Positions 50,962-60,397 of a stretch of 64,000 nucleotides of DNA are shown here, one piece after another (positions within the stretch are counted from its first letter, which is position 1; each line of letters begins with the position of its first letter). The stretch is from UBA1163 sp049513055 (GTDB taxonomy: Bacteria > Desulfobacterota > BSN033 > UBA1163), in the NCBI GenBank assembly GCA_049513055.1, contig JBEKWN010000004.1:1-64000 (forward strand), in the 5' to 3' direction. The position numbers were made by a program, and so were the translations under genes. A model generated the notes under the pieces. The model worked only from the letters and a program-made list of their open reading frames with translations. It had not been told where the DNA came from and did no database searches.

Positions 50962-52647
50962 ATGAAAAATTGTGTGAATAAATACATTTGGATAATCCTG
51001 TCAATGGTTCTATTCTTTTTGTCCTCCTATGCCTCTGCTCAGCAAGAACAGGCCGAGTCGATGGATGCTGAGTTCTACAATAATCGAGGGTTGACCTATA
51101 TGAAAAAAGGTCAATACGATCGGGCGATCTCTGATTACACCAAGGCTCTTAAGATAAACCCAAGGTATGCAAGGGCCTACTACAATCGAGGGATTGCCTA
51201 TGGGAAAAAAGATCAATTTGATCGGGCCATCGCTGATTTCACCAAGGCGATTGAGATAGACCCAAAGTATGCCGCGGCCTACTACAAACGAGGGTTTGCC
51301 TATGATAATAAAGATCAATATGATCGGGCCATCGCTGATTTCACCAAGGCGATTGAGATAGACCCAAGGTATGCTGATGCATACAACAATCGAGGGATGA
51401 CCTATGTGGAAAAAGGTCAATATGATCAGGCCATCTCTGATTTCAACAAGGCGATTAAGATAAACCCAAGGTTTGCTGCGGCCTACAACAGTCGAGGGAT
51501 TACCTATGTGAGAAAAGGTCAATATGATCGGGCCATCTCTGATTTCAACAAGGCGATTAAGATATACCCGAGGTTTGCTGGGGCCTACAGTAATCGAGGC
51601 ATTGCCTATGGGAAAAAAGGTCAATATGATCGGGCGATATCTGATCACACCAAGGCGATTGAGATAGACCCAAAGTATGCAAGGGCCTACTACAATCGAG
51701 GGATGACCTATGTGGGGAAAGGTCAACATGATCAGGCCATCTCTGATTTCACCAAGGCGATCGAGATAGACCCAAGGTATGCTGCGGCCTACTACAATCG
51801 AGGGATTGCCTATGATAATAAAGATCAATATGATCGGGCCATCTCTGATTTCACCAAGGCGATTCAGATAGACCCAAGGTATGCTGAAGCCTACAACAAT
51901 CGAGGGATTGCCCATGGGAAAAAAGGTCAATATGATCGGGCGATCTCTGATTTTACTAAGGCGATTAAGATAGACCCAAGGTTTGCTAAGGCCTACAACT
52001 ATCGAGCGATTGCCTATGGGAAAAAAGATCAATATGATCGGGTCATCTCTGATTTAACCAAGGCGATTGAGATAGACCCAAAGTATGCTGAGGCCTACAA
52101 CAATCGAGGGATGGCTTATTATAATAAAGATCAACATGATCAGCCGATCTCTGATTTCACCAAGGCGATTGAGATAGACCCAAGGTATGCTGAGGCCTTT
52201 TACAATCGGGGGGTCGCCTATGATAATGAAGGTCAATATGATCAGGCGATCTCTGATTTTACCAAGGCGATTGAGATAGACCCAGGGTATGCTGAGGCCT
52301 ACAACAATCGAGGGATAACCTATGTGGAAAAAGGCCAATATGATCAAGCGATCTCTGATTACACCAAGGCTCTTAAGATAAATCCAAAGTCTGCTGAGGC
52401 CCACTACAACCGAGGGATGGCCTATGGGCAAAAAGGTAAATATGGTCGGGCGATCTCTGATTACACCAAGGCGATTGAGATAAACCCAAGGTTTGCTGAG
52501 GCCTACTACAATCGAGGGATTGCCTACTATTATAAGAAAGAATACGACAAATCATTAGAGGATGTGGAGAAGGCAAAAAAATTAGGTTATCAGACCTCTC
52601 CTAAATTTATTGAAACACTTCGTAAAGCTTCAGGAAAACCAAATTGA
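50962..52647 (+). CDS. Exported TPR protein with 15 near-identical repeats
   Basis: 561 residues. Signal peptide (I-W-I-I-L-S-M-V-L-F-F-L-S-S, cleavage near A-S-A-Q), then about 15 tandem TPR units of 34 residues from about residue 36 to 545. The unit consensus is Y-N-R-G-I-A-Y-x-x-K-x-Q-Y-D-x-A-I-S-D-F. Repeats are highly alike at DNA level (102-bp period), which points to recent expansion or gene conversion. Protein-protein interaction scaffold in the periplasm is inferred. Its end overlaps the convergent gene by 18 bases. The upstream ribosome site is weak. Confidence 0.9.
   Translation: MKNCVNKYIWIILSMVLFFLSSYASAQQEQAESMDAEFYNNRGLTYMKKGQYDRAISDYTKALKINPRYARAYYNRGIAYGKKDQFDRAIADFTKAIEIDPKYAAAYYKRGFAYDNKDQYDRAIADFTKAIEIDPRYADAYNNRGMTYVEKGQYDQAISDFNKAIKINPRFAAAYNSRGITYVRKGQYDRAISDFNKAIKIYPRFAGAYSNRGIAYGKKGQYDRAISDHTKAIEIDPKYARAYYNRGMTYVGKGQHDQAISDFTKAIEIDPRYAAAYYNRGIAYDNKDQYDRAISDFTKAIQIDPRYAEAYNNRGIAHGKKGQYDRAISDFTKAIKIDPRFAKAYNYRAIAYGKKDQYDRVISDLTKAIEIDPKYAEAYNNRGMAYYNKDQHDQPISDFTKAIEIDPRYAEAFYNRGVAYDNEGQYDQAISDFTKAIEIDPGYAEAYNNRGITYVEKGQYDQAISDYTKALKINPKSAEAHYNRGMAYGQKGKYGRAISDYTKAIEINPRFAEAYYNRGIAYYYKKEYDKSLEDVEKAKKLGYQTSPKFIETLRKASGKPN
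51064..52570 (+). repeat. 102-bp tandem repeat array inside the TPR gene
   Basis: About 15 in-frame copies of a 102-bp unit with long shared words such as ATCAATATGATCGGGCCATC and GATTTCACCAAGGCGATTGA. Copy number may vary between strains. The periodicity also keeps the opposite strand free of stops. Confidence 0.85.
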
Positions 52648-53649
52648 AAAAAAGAACGAAATGGGGACACATGCCATTTTTAGGGGGTTTAAGAAGAAGA
52701 ATACGTCAGCCACGAACCACGAGGGCTGATAATCCGCCCTGATCCCCTCTAGGAAGTGGGGAAGGGGGATAACCAACTGATTGCCGTGGCTGGTGGTCTC
52801 ACGGATCAGGCGGGCGGCGTCAATACCGATGACAATCATATTTTCTTTTGTCGCGCCTGTTGCCGGAACGATCATCGTATTATCGCCGAGATGAGGATTT
52901 TGTTTGGCCTGGTCTACGGAATCGGCATAACGCACAATCCCATAGGTACGGATCACCTGAGGATCTACACTTTTTGCAGAATAAACCGTAAACGGCTTGT
53001 TCCCGTCATCCATCGTAATCACAACCGGCAGAATCACCCGCTCAAAAAAGATGCCTTGAAGATTAAAGATGACCCCCGTCACCGGCCTGCTCGAGTCGTA
53101 AACAATATCCTGAGTCTTGGGGAGGGCTGTCTCCTGCTTTGAAACAATATCCTCCAGTCTCTGCTGGGGGACATTGGCCTGTTCAATTTTCTGATCAAGG
53201 TTAAGGGCGCTGATAAGCGATTTCTCAGATTTACAACTACCCACTCCACTCAGACAAATCCGAACTTCTACCGTCGCAATGGGCGTATCACCTTCCCATC
53301 TGACATTTTGTTTGACGATTTCAGCCCCCTGTATGGTTCCCTCAATGCGCGTGTTGATGACATCATCTTGAACCATTTTATTCTGAACCTTTGTCTGTGA
53401 ATCAATCTTCAATTCCTTAACCGTTTCCAGGAGGGCTCTCTGTGCCAATATCGTGGCTGCCCTTACTGCCCTTAATTGGTCCTTTGCTTTATTCCCGCTG
53501 GGCGTGGCTGTACCTTCACCGGTGGCACTGATATATCCATCCACCCAATTAATTTTTCCTTCTCTTTTTTCCTGGCCAATAGTTTTTTGGCTAAGAGTGA
53601 ATAAAAAGAAAATAGCGATCAGAGATGCAGCCAGTAATTTATATTTCAT
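52630..53649 (-). CDS. Exported protein with LPP20-like region
   Basis: 339 residues. Signal peptide at residues 1-25, then a region with A-R-A-T-I-L-A-Q-R-A-L-L-E-T (about 66-80) that resembles the LPP20/DUF-type domain of bacterial surface proteins, where a G-x-G-x-A start and helix follow. A C-L-S-G-V-G-S-C pair lies near residue 135. C-terminal part beta-rich and ends in a hydrophobic stretch. Last gene of a five-gene minus-strand run of exported proteins. Its start is 16 bases after the next gene's stop, so they are probably co-transcribed. Confidence 0.68.
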   Translation of the reverse strand: MKYKLLAASLIAIFFLFTLSQKTIGQEKREGKINWVDGYISATGEGTATPSGNKAKDQLRAVRAATILAQRALLETVKELKIDSQTKVQNKMVQDDVINTRIEGTIQGAEIVKQNVRWEGDTPIATVEVRICLSGVGSCKSEKSLISALNLDQKIEQANVPQQRLEDIVSKQETALPKTQDIVYDSSRPVTGVIFNLQGIFFERVILPVVITMDDGNKPFTVYSAKSVDPQVIRTYGIVRYADSVDQAKQNPHLGDNTMIVPATGATKENMIVIGIDAARLIRETTSHGNQLVIPLPHFLEGIRADYQPSWFVADVFFFLNPLKMACVPISFFFSIWFS

Positions 53650-53664
53650 AAAATTCGTTCCAGT

Positions 53665-54459
53665 TTATCTATTATTGTAAATTCCATTGATTGTGACGGT
53701 TTGGCCACCTTCGATCATCACTTTTTGGCTCTCCGGTTTGATCCAAGTGCCCACTTCCTGAAACTCAATCGTATGGATCCCTACGGGAAGATCGGATACC
53801 GATTCCCCGCTATTCTTCCACAACCCACCTTCCACCCTCCACATCGCTCCACTCCCTGCAACGATCAGAGGAGCAATGATTACGATAAGGGTTCCTCCTT
53901 GTTGGCCACCAGGCAGCACGCCAGACAGGGCATTGGACACCACGCCAGACAGGGCATTGGACACCACACCCGGCAAGTCACTGGGCTGTAAGCCAGGCTG
54001 GACACCGGGTTGGGATATATTCTGTTGAATTTGAATCTGCATTGAAGGCAGTTGGGGCTGAAAGACCACACCAGGTTGTGAGGATGAGATTTTAACTTTC
54101 CCTCTAACCAAATCGCTTTTGATTCGTAACTCATCTTCCAACTGAATGACGTATGGAAAAGGCTCAGTGGGCGACCCTTCAAGATTCAATGTAAAATTCA
54201 CTTCACCTGCATAGCCGTCGCGATTTCTTTTATTGTCATACGCATCGATCTTAATCTCTTTTTGAAGGTTACCAATAGAAATTCTTAGCAGCACAACAGG
54301 ATTAGGAGATTGCCATTCGATCTGCATGTTGAGAGCACCACCGAGAGACTGCGCCTCGTGTCTGGTAATGTCGGGCCTCCCGGTTGCTTGTAAGGGTTTG
54401 AAAAAGGACAATAAAATGAAAAGGGTTATAAGAGATAACCGCAAGACTCTTTGATTCAT
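53665..54459 (-). CDS. Exported protein with low-complexity hinge and PEGA-like end
   Basis: 264 residues from the ATG at 54459 (AGGAGG seven bases upstream). Signal peptide (L-S-L-I-T-L-F-I-L-L-S-F-F). The middle holds a glutamine-rich and G-V-V-S-N-A-L-S repeat encoded by a duplicated 24-bp unit at 53918-53965. The last 60 residues (W-R-V-E-G-G-L-W, I-H-T-I-E-F) resemble PEGA-type beta modules found in surface proteins. Function unknown; member of the exported-protein run. Confidence 0.65.
   Translation of the reverse strand: MNQRVLRLSLITLFILLSFFKPLQATGRPDITRHEAQSLGGALNMQIEWQSPNPVVLLRISIGNLQKEIKIDAYDNKRNRDGYAGEVNFTLNLEGSPTEPFPYVIQLEDELRIKSDLVRGKVKISSSQPGVVFQPQLPSMQIQIQQNISQPGVQPGLQPSDLPGVVSNALSGVVSNALSGVLPGGQQGGTLIVIIAPLIVAGSGAMWRVEGGLWKNSGESVSDLPVGIHTIEFQEVGTWIKPESQKVMIEGGQTVTINGIYNNR
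53918..53965. repeat. Two copies of a 24-bp direct repeat
   Basis: ACGCCAGACAGGGCATTGGA plus four more bases occurs twice in tandem (53918-53965), encoding the G-V-V-S-N-A-L-S hinge. Simple in-frame duplication. Confidence 0.8.
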
Positions 54460-54511
54460 TTTAAAACCTCCTCTAATCTTCAAATCGCTGGTGGTTACTT
54501 TTCGAGATTTC

Positions 54512-55597
54512 CTATTGTTTAACGAGTTTGATGTTAAAAGACTCGTCAGAAAGGGATATCCTGGCTTCCCATTTGCCGGGCTTTAAGGAATCTGAAAGCT
54601 CCTCTTCAAGAATAGTGATATTGATCTTCTGCCGGATGATCTTATCTGTCAAGGGATCGATCCTGGAATAAATGACCTCGCTGAAGCTCTGGCAGTCCTC
54701 CATTTTTGGAAAAGCTGGAAATGCAATGCTAAGAGACTTGCGCTTCGGATCTTTTGACCTCAATTCGATGATCCAGGCTGCCACCATATCTTTGCTCTTG
54801 GCGTTTGCACGATCGCAGGACCACAGGAGATTTCTCGGCAGGGGTTGATTGGATCCCGGCTCGATGACTTTCAGCTGGGATTTTACAAATATGTTAGCCT
54901 TTGGAAAATCAATGGTTTTGTCCAATTCGAGGGGAATGCTGCCAGAATCCTGCTTGGCATAAGTCTTGGAATCGATCATATGGAGCTTATAGGCAACCAC
55001 CAGTCCCTCTCCTGTAACCGCTGCAGCACCTTCCATCTCGCCCGTAGCACTTGCCTGGACGGAACTCAACACAGCACTCACTCCGGCCTTTCCCGTTTTC
55101 TCGGATTTCAGTGCGAAGTTTCCGAGGCGCAATGCCTCAGTAATGTATGGGATGTTCAATTCAAAGGGGACATCCGCTAACGAGACGGGACTGATAACTT
55201 GCACTTCCTCAAGTTGGGCCTGCTTGGTTTTTCCAGCCTGAGCACCTGCCTGCACGGTCGCTCCTTTGATGCTCTGACCTCCCAATGAAATGCCAAGGTT
55301 GTAAGCAAACTGCTGCTGCATGGTATTGAAAGACTTTTCCACCTTGATACGAATATCACCGGCAGAAGGATCTTCAACCGGGCCGAATTGTTTAGACCAC
55401 GCGTATCCGATGTAGTGTCGGTCAACAGGCTTTTTAGGAACAAAATATTCTTTTTCCGTCAGACTCTCCATACCCTTTTTATGTGTTTCCATGGGTGTCG
55501 TCGCACACCCCACAAGGGTAGCAATAATGATAAAGATCGCCAGTGTCAATATTTTCACAGAATGAGAACCACCCCTCGTCTTAAACCCCACGTTCAT
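54512..55597 (-). CDS. Lipoprotein of unknown function
   Basis: 361 residues with lipobox T-L-V-G-C-A (Cys at about residue 31). AAAGGAG lies six bases upstream of the ATG. The body shows a coiled/beta mix with an alanine-rich segment near residues 105-125 (Q-A-G-A-Q-A-G-K-T-K) and A-S-A-T-G-E-M-E near 185. No family recognised. It is placed between the DUF4384-like gene and the PEGA-like gene, so it belongs to the same exported set and may form a complex with them. Confidence 0.62.
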   Translation of the reverse strand: MNVGFKTRGGSHSVKILTLAIFIIIATLVGCATTPMETHKKGMESLTEKEYFVPKKPVDRHYIGYAWSKQFGPVEDPSAGDIRIKVEKSFNTMQQQFAYNLGISLGGQSIKGATVQAGAQAGKTKQAQLEEVQVISPVSLADVPFELNIPYITEALRLGNFALKSEKTGKAGVSAVLSSVQASATGEMEGAAAVTGEGLVVAYKLHMIDSKTYAKQDSGSIPLELDKTIDFPKANIFVKSQLKVIEPGSNQPLPRNLLWSCDRANAKSKDMVAAWIIELRSKDPKRKSLSIAFPAFPKMEDCQSFSEVIYSRIDPLTDKIIRQKINITILEEELSDSLKPGKWEARISLSDESFNIKLVKQ

Positions 55598-55616
55598 GGC
55601 GCACTCCTTTCTACCG

Positions 55617-56480
55617 TCATTTACCCGTTTTGAATATGACCTGAGCTTCTGAAAACTCCGCTGACTTTGTTTTTTGATTGGGGTTTTTCTCTATTAACGA
55701 CACACCTCTACTTATTTCACCAATTTTTTCTGATTCAGTTTTTATCTTGTAAACTCCTCCCGTAGGCGCAAGCTCTATTTCTCCAAGGGGACACGTACTC
55801 GCATAAATGATGACATTGTCTTCACCAAAGGGCGGGGTCACCTCCATTTCAAACCGGTCCTGGCTTGAAGGAACCTCGTAAATGACGCCTCCGTTAAAGT
55901 AGTGATCCGGCCGATAGGGGTTGGGAAGAACTTGAAGAAGCTCCGCATTCACCCCCTTGTGCAAAATCCTGGCATAAAACGGCTTGTTTCCACGGATATA
56001 AATCTTGATCTTGTCTCCTTTGTTGTACTCTTTTTTATCCGTCCAGAGCTGAACATTAAGCGGAGCGGATGGATCATCCATCTGCCCCTTTCCTTTTGAA
56101 ATCCTATCCATTGCTTCGTTGTCAGGGATGACTTCAGCCTTAATCTTGACCTGACAACATTCCCCTAACGATGCATCCCTATACCATGCCCTGCTTAGCT
56201 CCTGGATTACCTTTACCGTGGCATTGGAATAGGCTTCAACTAAGTCCTTCTCAAGCTCAAAATCTTTCAGCCGGCTTTCGCTCTTGATATAGGTTGCTGC
56301 GTACTCCACGGCCTTTTTCTTCGCACTGGTCAGAGCCTCTTCCTCAGTCTGTTTCCTCGACTTGTCATATCCCATACAGGCGATGCCATCCGCCTCGATG
56401 ATGGTGGATTGGGAGGCATGGAGGTTGGAAATCATAAACAAGATGAGCAGCAATGGAAAAAATAACCTTTTCATCTTCAT
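55617..56480 (-). CDS. Exported DUF4384-like protein
   Basis: 287 residues. Signal peptide in the first 21 residues, then a helical region with E-E-E-A-L-T-S-A-K-K-K-A-V-E-Y-A (about 42-57), as in LPP20-type domains, and a DUF4384-like beta domain (V-Q-L-W-T-D-K-K-E-Y-N-K-G-D near residue 145, L-L-Q-V-L-P-N-P-Y near 190). DUF4384 domains are often found beside caspase-like or kinase genes. Its start overlaps the caspase gene end by four bases (ATGA), so they are translationally coupled. Confidence 0.78.
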   Translation of the reverse strand: MKMKRLFFPLLLILFMISNLHASQSTIIEADGIACMGYDKSRKQTEEEALTSAKKKAVEYAATYIKSESRLKDFELEKDLVEAYSNATVKVIQELSRAWYRDASLGECCQVKIKAEVIPDNEAMDRISKGKGQMDDPSAPLNVQLWTDKKEYNKGDKIKIYIRGNKPFYARILHKGVNAELLQVLPNPYRPDHYFNGGVIYEVPSSQDRFEMEVTPPFGEDNVIIYASTCPLGEIELAPTGGVYKIKTESEKIGEISRGVSLIEKNPNQKTKSAEFSEAQVIFKTGK

Positions 56481-59164
56481 TTCACCACACCCAGCACGAT
56501 CTGTCCCGTTGTCTCTCCTTTCCTAACAGGATGCTGGTCCTGTCCAGTGGCCTGAGGAACTTTTTTGGAAACATAACGATAGATTTCATCCAATGTGATC
56601 ACGCCATCTCCATCCAAATCGGCCTTTCCCCGGAGTCCCTCCAAAAGATAATAAGTAAAAACGCCATGCTTAAGCTCATCTTTTTCAGCGCTCACCTCAT
56701 TGGCATCACTGGCTGTCAGAATCACCCGACCTTTCCCTTGGGAAAGCCTTTCCAAAAAAGCCCCAGAGACATTCGTCCGCGTCTCCCCAGCGAGAATGGT
56801 TCGGCCCCCACTCGCTCCGCTATAACAAGTATCGGCGATGAACACCAAACGTTCCGAACTAATCCGCTGAAAAATACGGGCCACCTCACTCATGGGCATA
56901 GCAGTAGAGTAAAGATCCTTCGGATCGGCGTTATAAGGAAGAATATATTTCTCCAAACCATCTCCGTCAGGGCTGGAGGCATCCTTCTCCGTGGCTCCAT
57001 GACCGGCTAAAAAGATGATCACCGTATCATCCTTTCCGGCGCTCCTGCGAAGCAACGTGCCAAGGGTATTCTTCATTTTTTCAAGAGTTGCTTCTTCATC
57101 CAGGAGTAACCATATATGGTCTTTAGGAACTTGATTTACCTCTACCAGGTAACGATAGAACTCCCGGGCGTCATTGACCGCATATTTTAGGGAAGGAAGA
57201 TTCTTGTATTTGTTGATTCCAATGACCACAGCATAGACTTCTTCTCGTTTCTTGGCCAATTGGATCGAGATGGTTTTTTGATTCGTCAGCCCTTCGGTGC
57301 CTTGAACGGCGATGGAAATCGTGTTCTGTCCCTCCCTCAGCTGAATCCGCTCCGAAAACTCAATCCTTTTTCGATCCTTCGGAACCAACTGGAGATCCCT
57401 ACGATCTTTCAAACCGACTGGTTTGCCGTTGACCAGAATCTCAAATTTCAAAATCCCCTTTTCATGCTCAGCTACACCAAAAAGGGATACATATTCTGAA
57501 TCCACACTCATTCCGTCTCTGGGATTGGCTATTGCAATTACAGGAAGATTCTTGGGCTGTTTGGATTTCTCAACTTCCATACTTTCCAAACGAGCTAATA
57601 CCTCCTTCATATCCTCCAATTCTTTCATTGCCTGAAGAGCTTTCTTTAGTTTTTCAGATAACTCCTCAATCTTCTTCCCCTCATCACCCTCTGTGATCTG
57701 TGAGGTCTCTTTTTCTTTTAAGGGCGTGATAGTTTTCTTCTCTTCCCGAGGTTTCTGCACAACTGTGGAGACTTGTTTTTCCGTTGTCGTTCCTTTGGCT
57801 TTATCAATCTCTTTATCCCTTGGAGCGAGCAAAGGCTTTTCTTCTACTCTTTTGGCGACCTTCTGCTCTGGAATCTGTTCTTTTGTCTCAGGCTTCTTGG
57901 CTTCAGGAACCTGTTCTTTCATCGGAGGAGTAATGACCGGCTTAACTTCTCCAACCCCCTCGGTTTTCTTCTGGAGGGCCAACGAAACCTCCTGGCGCTT
58001 CTTGAATTCTTGAGCCATTTCCTTTAGGTCTTTGTCCTTAGGCTGCGACAGACTTGCCTCTTCAAGAAATCTCGCTACTAATTTCGGATCATTCGTCTTC
58101 CAGACAATAATATCCACGTAAAAAAGCCCTTTATGGAAACTGGGGGGAAGAATATGCCTTTCACCATAACTCAGGTAAATGCTTCCGGTTTCCCTAATTT
58201 CGATTAACTCAGGTCCGGTGTATCGCCGCTCAAAATCCTTTTCTGATAATTTGTAAGATAATAAATCCTTAGGCATTTTGTCACCCAGCGTAGCAGACCC
58301 AAGATTTATTGTTCCCTTTGCTAAAATAGTTATGTAATCTCCTTGCTTAACCTGTACACCACTATTCTTCATGTCAGGACGCCCCGCATCCACGAAGACC
58401 GATTTGTAGCTCTTAACGATAAACGGAAGGGGTTGGGGCATTTTGACAACGGGAGAAGTCGAATCCCGAAGTTCTTGTTTCGTTGCCTTCTTTATTCCCG
58501 AAACCTCTTTCCCCTCTAAGGCTGAAAGCTCCTTTTTTATTTCTTCAACCTCGTTCGTCTTTTCCTGGAGACCGATTAGGACCTCTTGGCGCTTCTTAAA
58601 TTCTTGAGCCATCTCCTTTAATTCTTTATCTTTAGGCTGTGCCAAACTTGCTTCGTCAAGAAATTTCGCTATAAGGTTAGGATCCTTCGTCTTCCAGACA
58701 ATGATATCCACGTCAAAGGAACCTGTAATAACTGTGTTCACTCCAACCTGGGGGGGCAAACCTTCATAGCCCAGGTAAAAACCTCCGTTTTCAGGGACCT
58801 CAATTAATTCAGGCCCGTTATATTTTCGCACCGAAGCCTTCTCTCCTAATTGGTAGACCAATATTGTCTTGGGCCCATATATATTGCCCCCAATTATAAT
58901 CTCTCCTTTTGCCAGAATGGTAACGTAATCACCTTTGCTAACCTTTACGTAAGTATCCTGAAGGGCGGGACGCACGGGGGGGCTTTTTACAGATCTATAA
59001 CTCTTGACGATGTCGGGGAGGGGTTTGGGCATTTTGATAACAGACGAATCGGCGAACCCTGCGAACCCAAGCAGCACTGTTATGGCCGAGGCGAAACTAA
59101 TTAAAAACCCCAATTCTCTTTTCAAGAAATGGGGCCCATGTTTACATCTTAACTTCATACCCAC
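56477..59164 (-). CDS. Exported caspase (C14) with duplicated N-terminal domain and EF-hand loop
   Basis: 895 residues (a start two codons later is also possible). N-terminal hydrophobic signal (about 15-38). Two copies of a ~165-residue domain follow (about 43-205 and 240-405), each with M-P-K/Q-P-L-P-x-I-V-K-S-Y, G-D-Y-V/I-T-I-L-A-K-G and V-D-I-I-V-W-K-T, and each ending in M-A-Q-E-F-K-K-R-Q-E. A charged coil (about 410-545) precedes a beta-sandwich and the caspase-like domain from about 640, with His722 (L-A-G-H-G) and Cys780 (D-T-C-Y-S-G). Near the C-terminus D-L-D-G-D-G-V-I-T is an EF-hand loop, so calcium may control activity. Targets unknown. Confidence 0.88.
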   Translation of the reverse strand: MGMKLRCKHGPHFLKRELGFLISFASAITVLLGFAGFADSSVIKMPKPLPDIVKSYRSVKSPPVRPALQDTYVKVSKGDYVTILAKGEIIIGGNIYGPKTILVYQLGEKASVRKYNGPELIEVPENGGFYLGYEGLPPQVGVNTVITGSFDVDIIVWKTKDPNLIAKFLDEASLAQPKDKELKEMAQEFKKRQEVLIGLQEKTNEVEEIKKELSALEGKEVSGIKKATKQELRDSTSPVVKMPQPLPFIVKSYKSVFVDAGRPDMKNSGVQVKQGDYITILAKGTINLGSATLGDKMPKDLLSYKLSEKDFERRYTGPELIEIRETGSIYLSYGERHILPPSFHKGLFYVDIIVWKTNDPKLVARFLEEASLSQPKDKDLKEMAQEFKKRQEVSLALQKKTEGVGEVKPVITPPMKEQVPEAKKPETKEQIPEQKVAKRVEEKPLLAPRDKEIDKAKGTTTEKQVSTVVQKPREEKKTITPLKEKETSQITEGDEGKKIEELSEKLKKALQAMKELEDMKEVLARLESMEVEKSKQPKNLPVIAIANPRDGMSVDSEYVSLFGVAEHEKGILKFEILVNGKPVGLKDRRDLQLVPKDRKRIEFSERIQLREGQNTISIAVQGTEGLTNQKTISIQLAKKREEVYAVVIGINKYKNLPSLKYAVNDAREFYRYLVEVNQVPKDHIWLLLDEEATLEKMKNTLGTLLRRSAGKDDTVIIFLAGHGATEKDASSPDGDGLEKYILPYNADPKDLYSTAMPMSEVARIFQRISSERLVFIADTCYSGASGGRTILAGETRTNVSGAFLERLSQGKGRVILTASDANEVSAEKDELKHGVFTYYLLEGLRGKADLDGDGVITLDEIYRYVSKKVPQATGQDQHPVRKGETTGQIVLGVVK

Positions 59165-59491
59165 CCCCTTAAGTTCTTTTTGGGGTTACAGGTTAATTTA
59201 AAAATGCCTATACCAGGTAATACATACCTGTTGTCTTGTTATCAGAAATCGTCGCTTATGTCAATCAAACAATATTGGCAGAAAATTATGAGGATAGAGG
59301 GGATAGTTGACCGGGAATTGGAGTATAAGAATACTTTGGAAAGTTATAGCGATTTACAAGTATTCACTTTAAGATACTCTGAAAGTTAACGATTTCTGAT
59401 AGAAATATGCAGTGATCAACCTCGAGCCGAGTCCGTGGGGGTAATCCCACTCCATGTGAGTGCGCCTTACCGCATTACTCGAGCAAATGGC
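59165..59491. other. Non-coding region upstream of the second caspase gene
   Basis: 327 bp with no believable gene. It contains the 13-bp inverted pair TATCAGAAATCGT (59240-59252) / ACGATTTCTGATA (59389-59401), the repeat copy at 59363-59409, and a GC-rich stretch near 59420-59485 with short hairpins (GTGGG/CCCAC and ACTC/GAGT). I looked for a tRNA in the last part and found none. Confidence 0.55.
59363..59409 (+). repeat. 47-bp conserved element, copy 1
   Basis: Matches 63283-63330 at 38 of 48 aligned positions, with the shared cores CTCTGAAAG, TAACGATT and TAGAAAT. Lies about 200 bp upstream of the second caspase gene. See the copy upstream of the adenylate cyclase gene. Confidence 0.65.
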
Positions 59492-60052
59492 TTAACTAGC
59501 TTGAGCACCTCCGTCCCCCCCCATTGATGAAGGCTCGTAAAGATCGATAAAGATACTCCCCAATTTCGGGATATCTCCTTCGTTGAAGGGAGCTGGCAGT
59601 TTGTATTGATATTGCCCTTTAACCCCTGACTCGAATGTAAATGGGAAAACCACTATTTCACTTTCATTCCCAGCCTTGTCGAAGATGGAAACCTTCAAGG
59701 TAATTTGCGTCCACTCTTCCAGATAGGGTGCTTTTGAACTAAAGGTATTCCATTGAAGGTATCCCTTAAAATGTTTTTGATATCCTGGCTTGAGATAGAT
59801 CCAATCGGTCGGGTAATGACCGTAACCGGGCTGGTCCACCACTGAGGCAATCCTGAGCATCTGTCCATCTGGATCCTCTGCTTCAATATAAATTTTCCAA
59901 ATATACCCATAATATTCCTTCTCTACAGCAAAAGAGTGGGTAATTATAGGTCGTTTTGTCTCTGGTTTGGATTGGGCCCAATCTTGGGACACACCAAGTA
60001 GAACTACCCCCAAAACTATGATCAAAAACCATAATATATTTTTAGTTTTCAT
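59492..60052 (-). CDS. Exported protein of unknown function
   Basis: 186 residues. Signal peptide (I-L-W-F-L-I-I-V-L-G-V-V-L-L-G, cleavage near residue 27). The mature part looks like an Ig-like beta-sandwich (I-Y-I-E-A-E-D-P-D-G-Q near residue 53, S-I-F-D-K-A-G-N-E-S near 125) such as those in surface proteins. Ends in a glycine-rich G-G-D-G-G tail. Upstream of the caspase gene on the same strand, but a 327-bp gap makes a shared transcript doubtful. Confidence 0.62.
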   Translation of the reverse strand: MKTKNILWFLIIVLGVVLLGVSQDWAQSKPETKRPIITHSFAVEKEYYGYIWKIYIEAEDPDGQMLRIASVVDQPGYGHYPTDWIYLKPGYQKHFKGYLQWNTFSSKAPYLEEWTQITLKVSIFDKAGNESEIVVFPFTFESGVKGQYQYKLPAPFNEGDIPKLGSIFIDLYEPSSMGGDGGAQAS

Positions 60053-60397
60053 TTTTTACACCTCCGTGAAATCTGAACTTGGATTTGAAACAAAAGGCCT
60101 CTAAGAAAATGTCGAAATATTCTTTGGGGGCGCCTCCCTTCTGCTCCCACAGACGACCGCTTTCTCAGCAACTCCACTTAACCAAAAATAAGAAAAGCAG
60201 CCAGGATAACCCTTGTGGCGAAAATAACTAATTTCATTTAATGTACTCTATTAAAAGATAATATCTCAGAGGCCAAATTTCAAGGACTGTAAAGTTAAAA
60301 ACATCCTTGAAAGAAATCCTTCTTTTAACATTTAAACTTTTTGGAAATGCGAATTTCAGGAAGGAAGTATTCCTGAATCTGACTTTGGGTGGTAGGA
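60053..60397. other. Non-coding gap
   Basis: 345 bp between two minus-strand genes. No gene, RNA or repeat recognised; the sequence is AT-rich with one GC-rich patch near 60125-60160. Confidence 0.5.

Noticed and set aside
51010..52032. Long reading frame (340 codons) on the minus strand across the TPR gene
   Set aside because: Its protein is a periodic mirror of the 102-bp repeats; the period being a multiple of three keeps the opposite strand open. No ribosome site and no family.
59420..59485. Possible tRNA or structured RNA in the GC-rich stretch before 59492
   Set aside because: Short hairpins are present but no acceptor stem, anticodon arm or T-loop sequence fits a tRNA on either strand.
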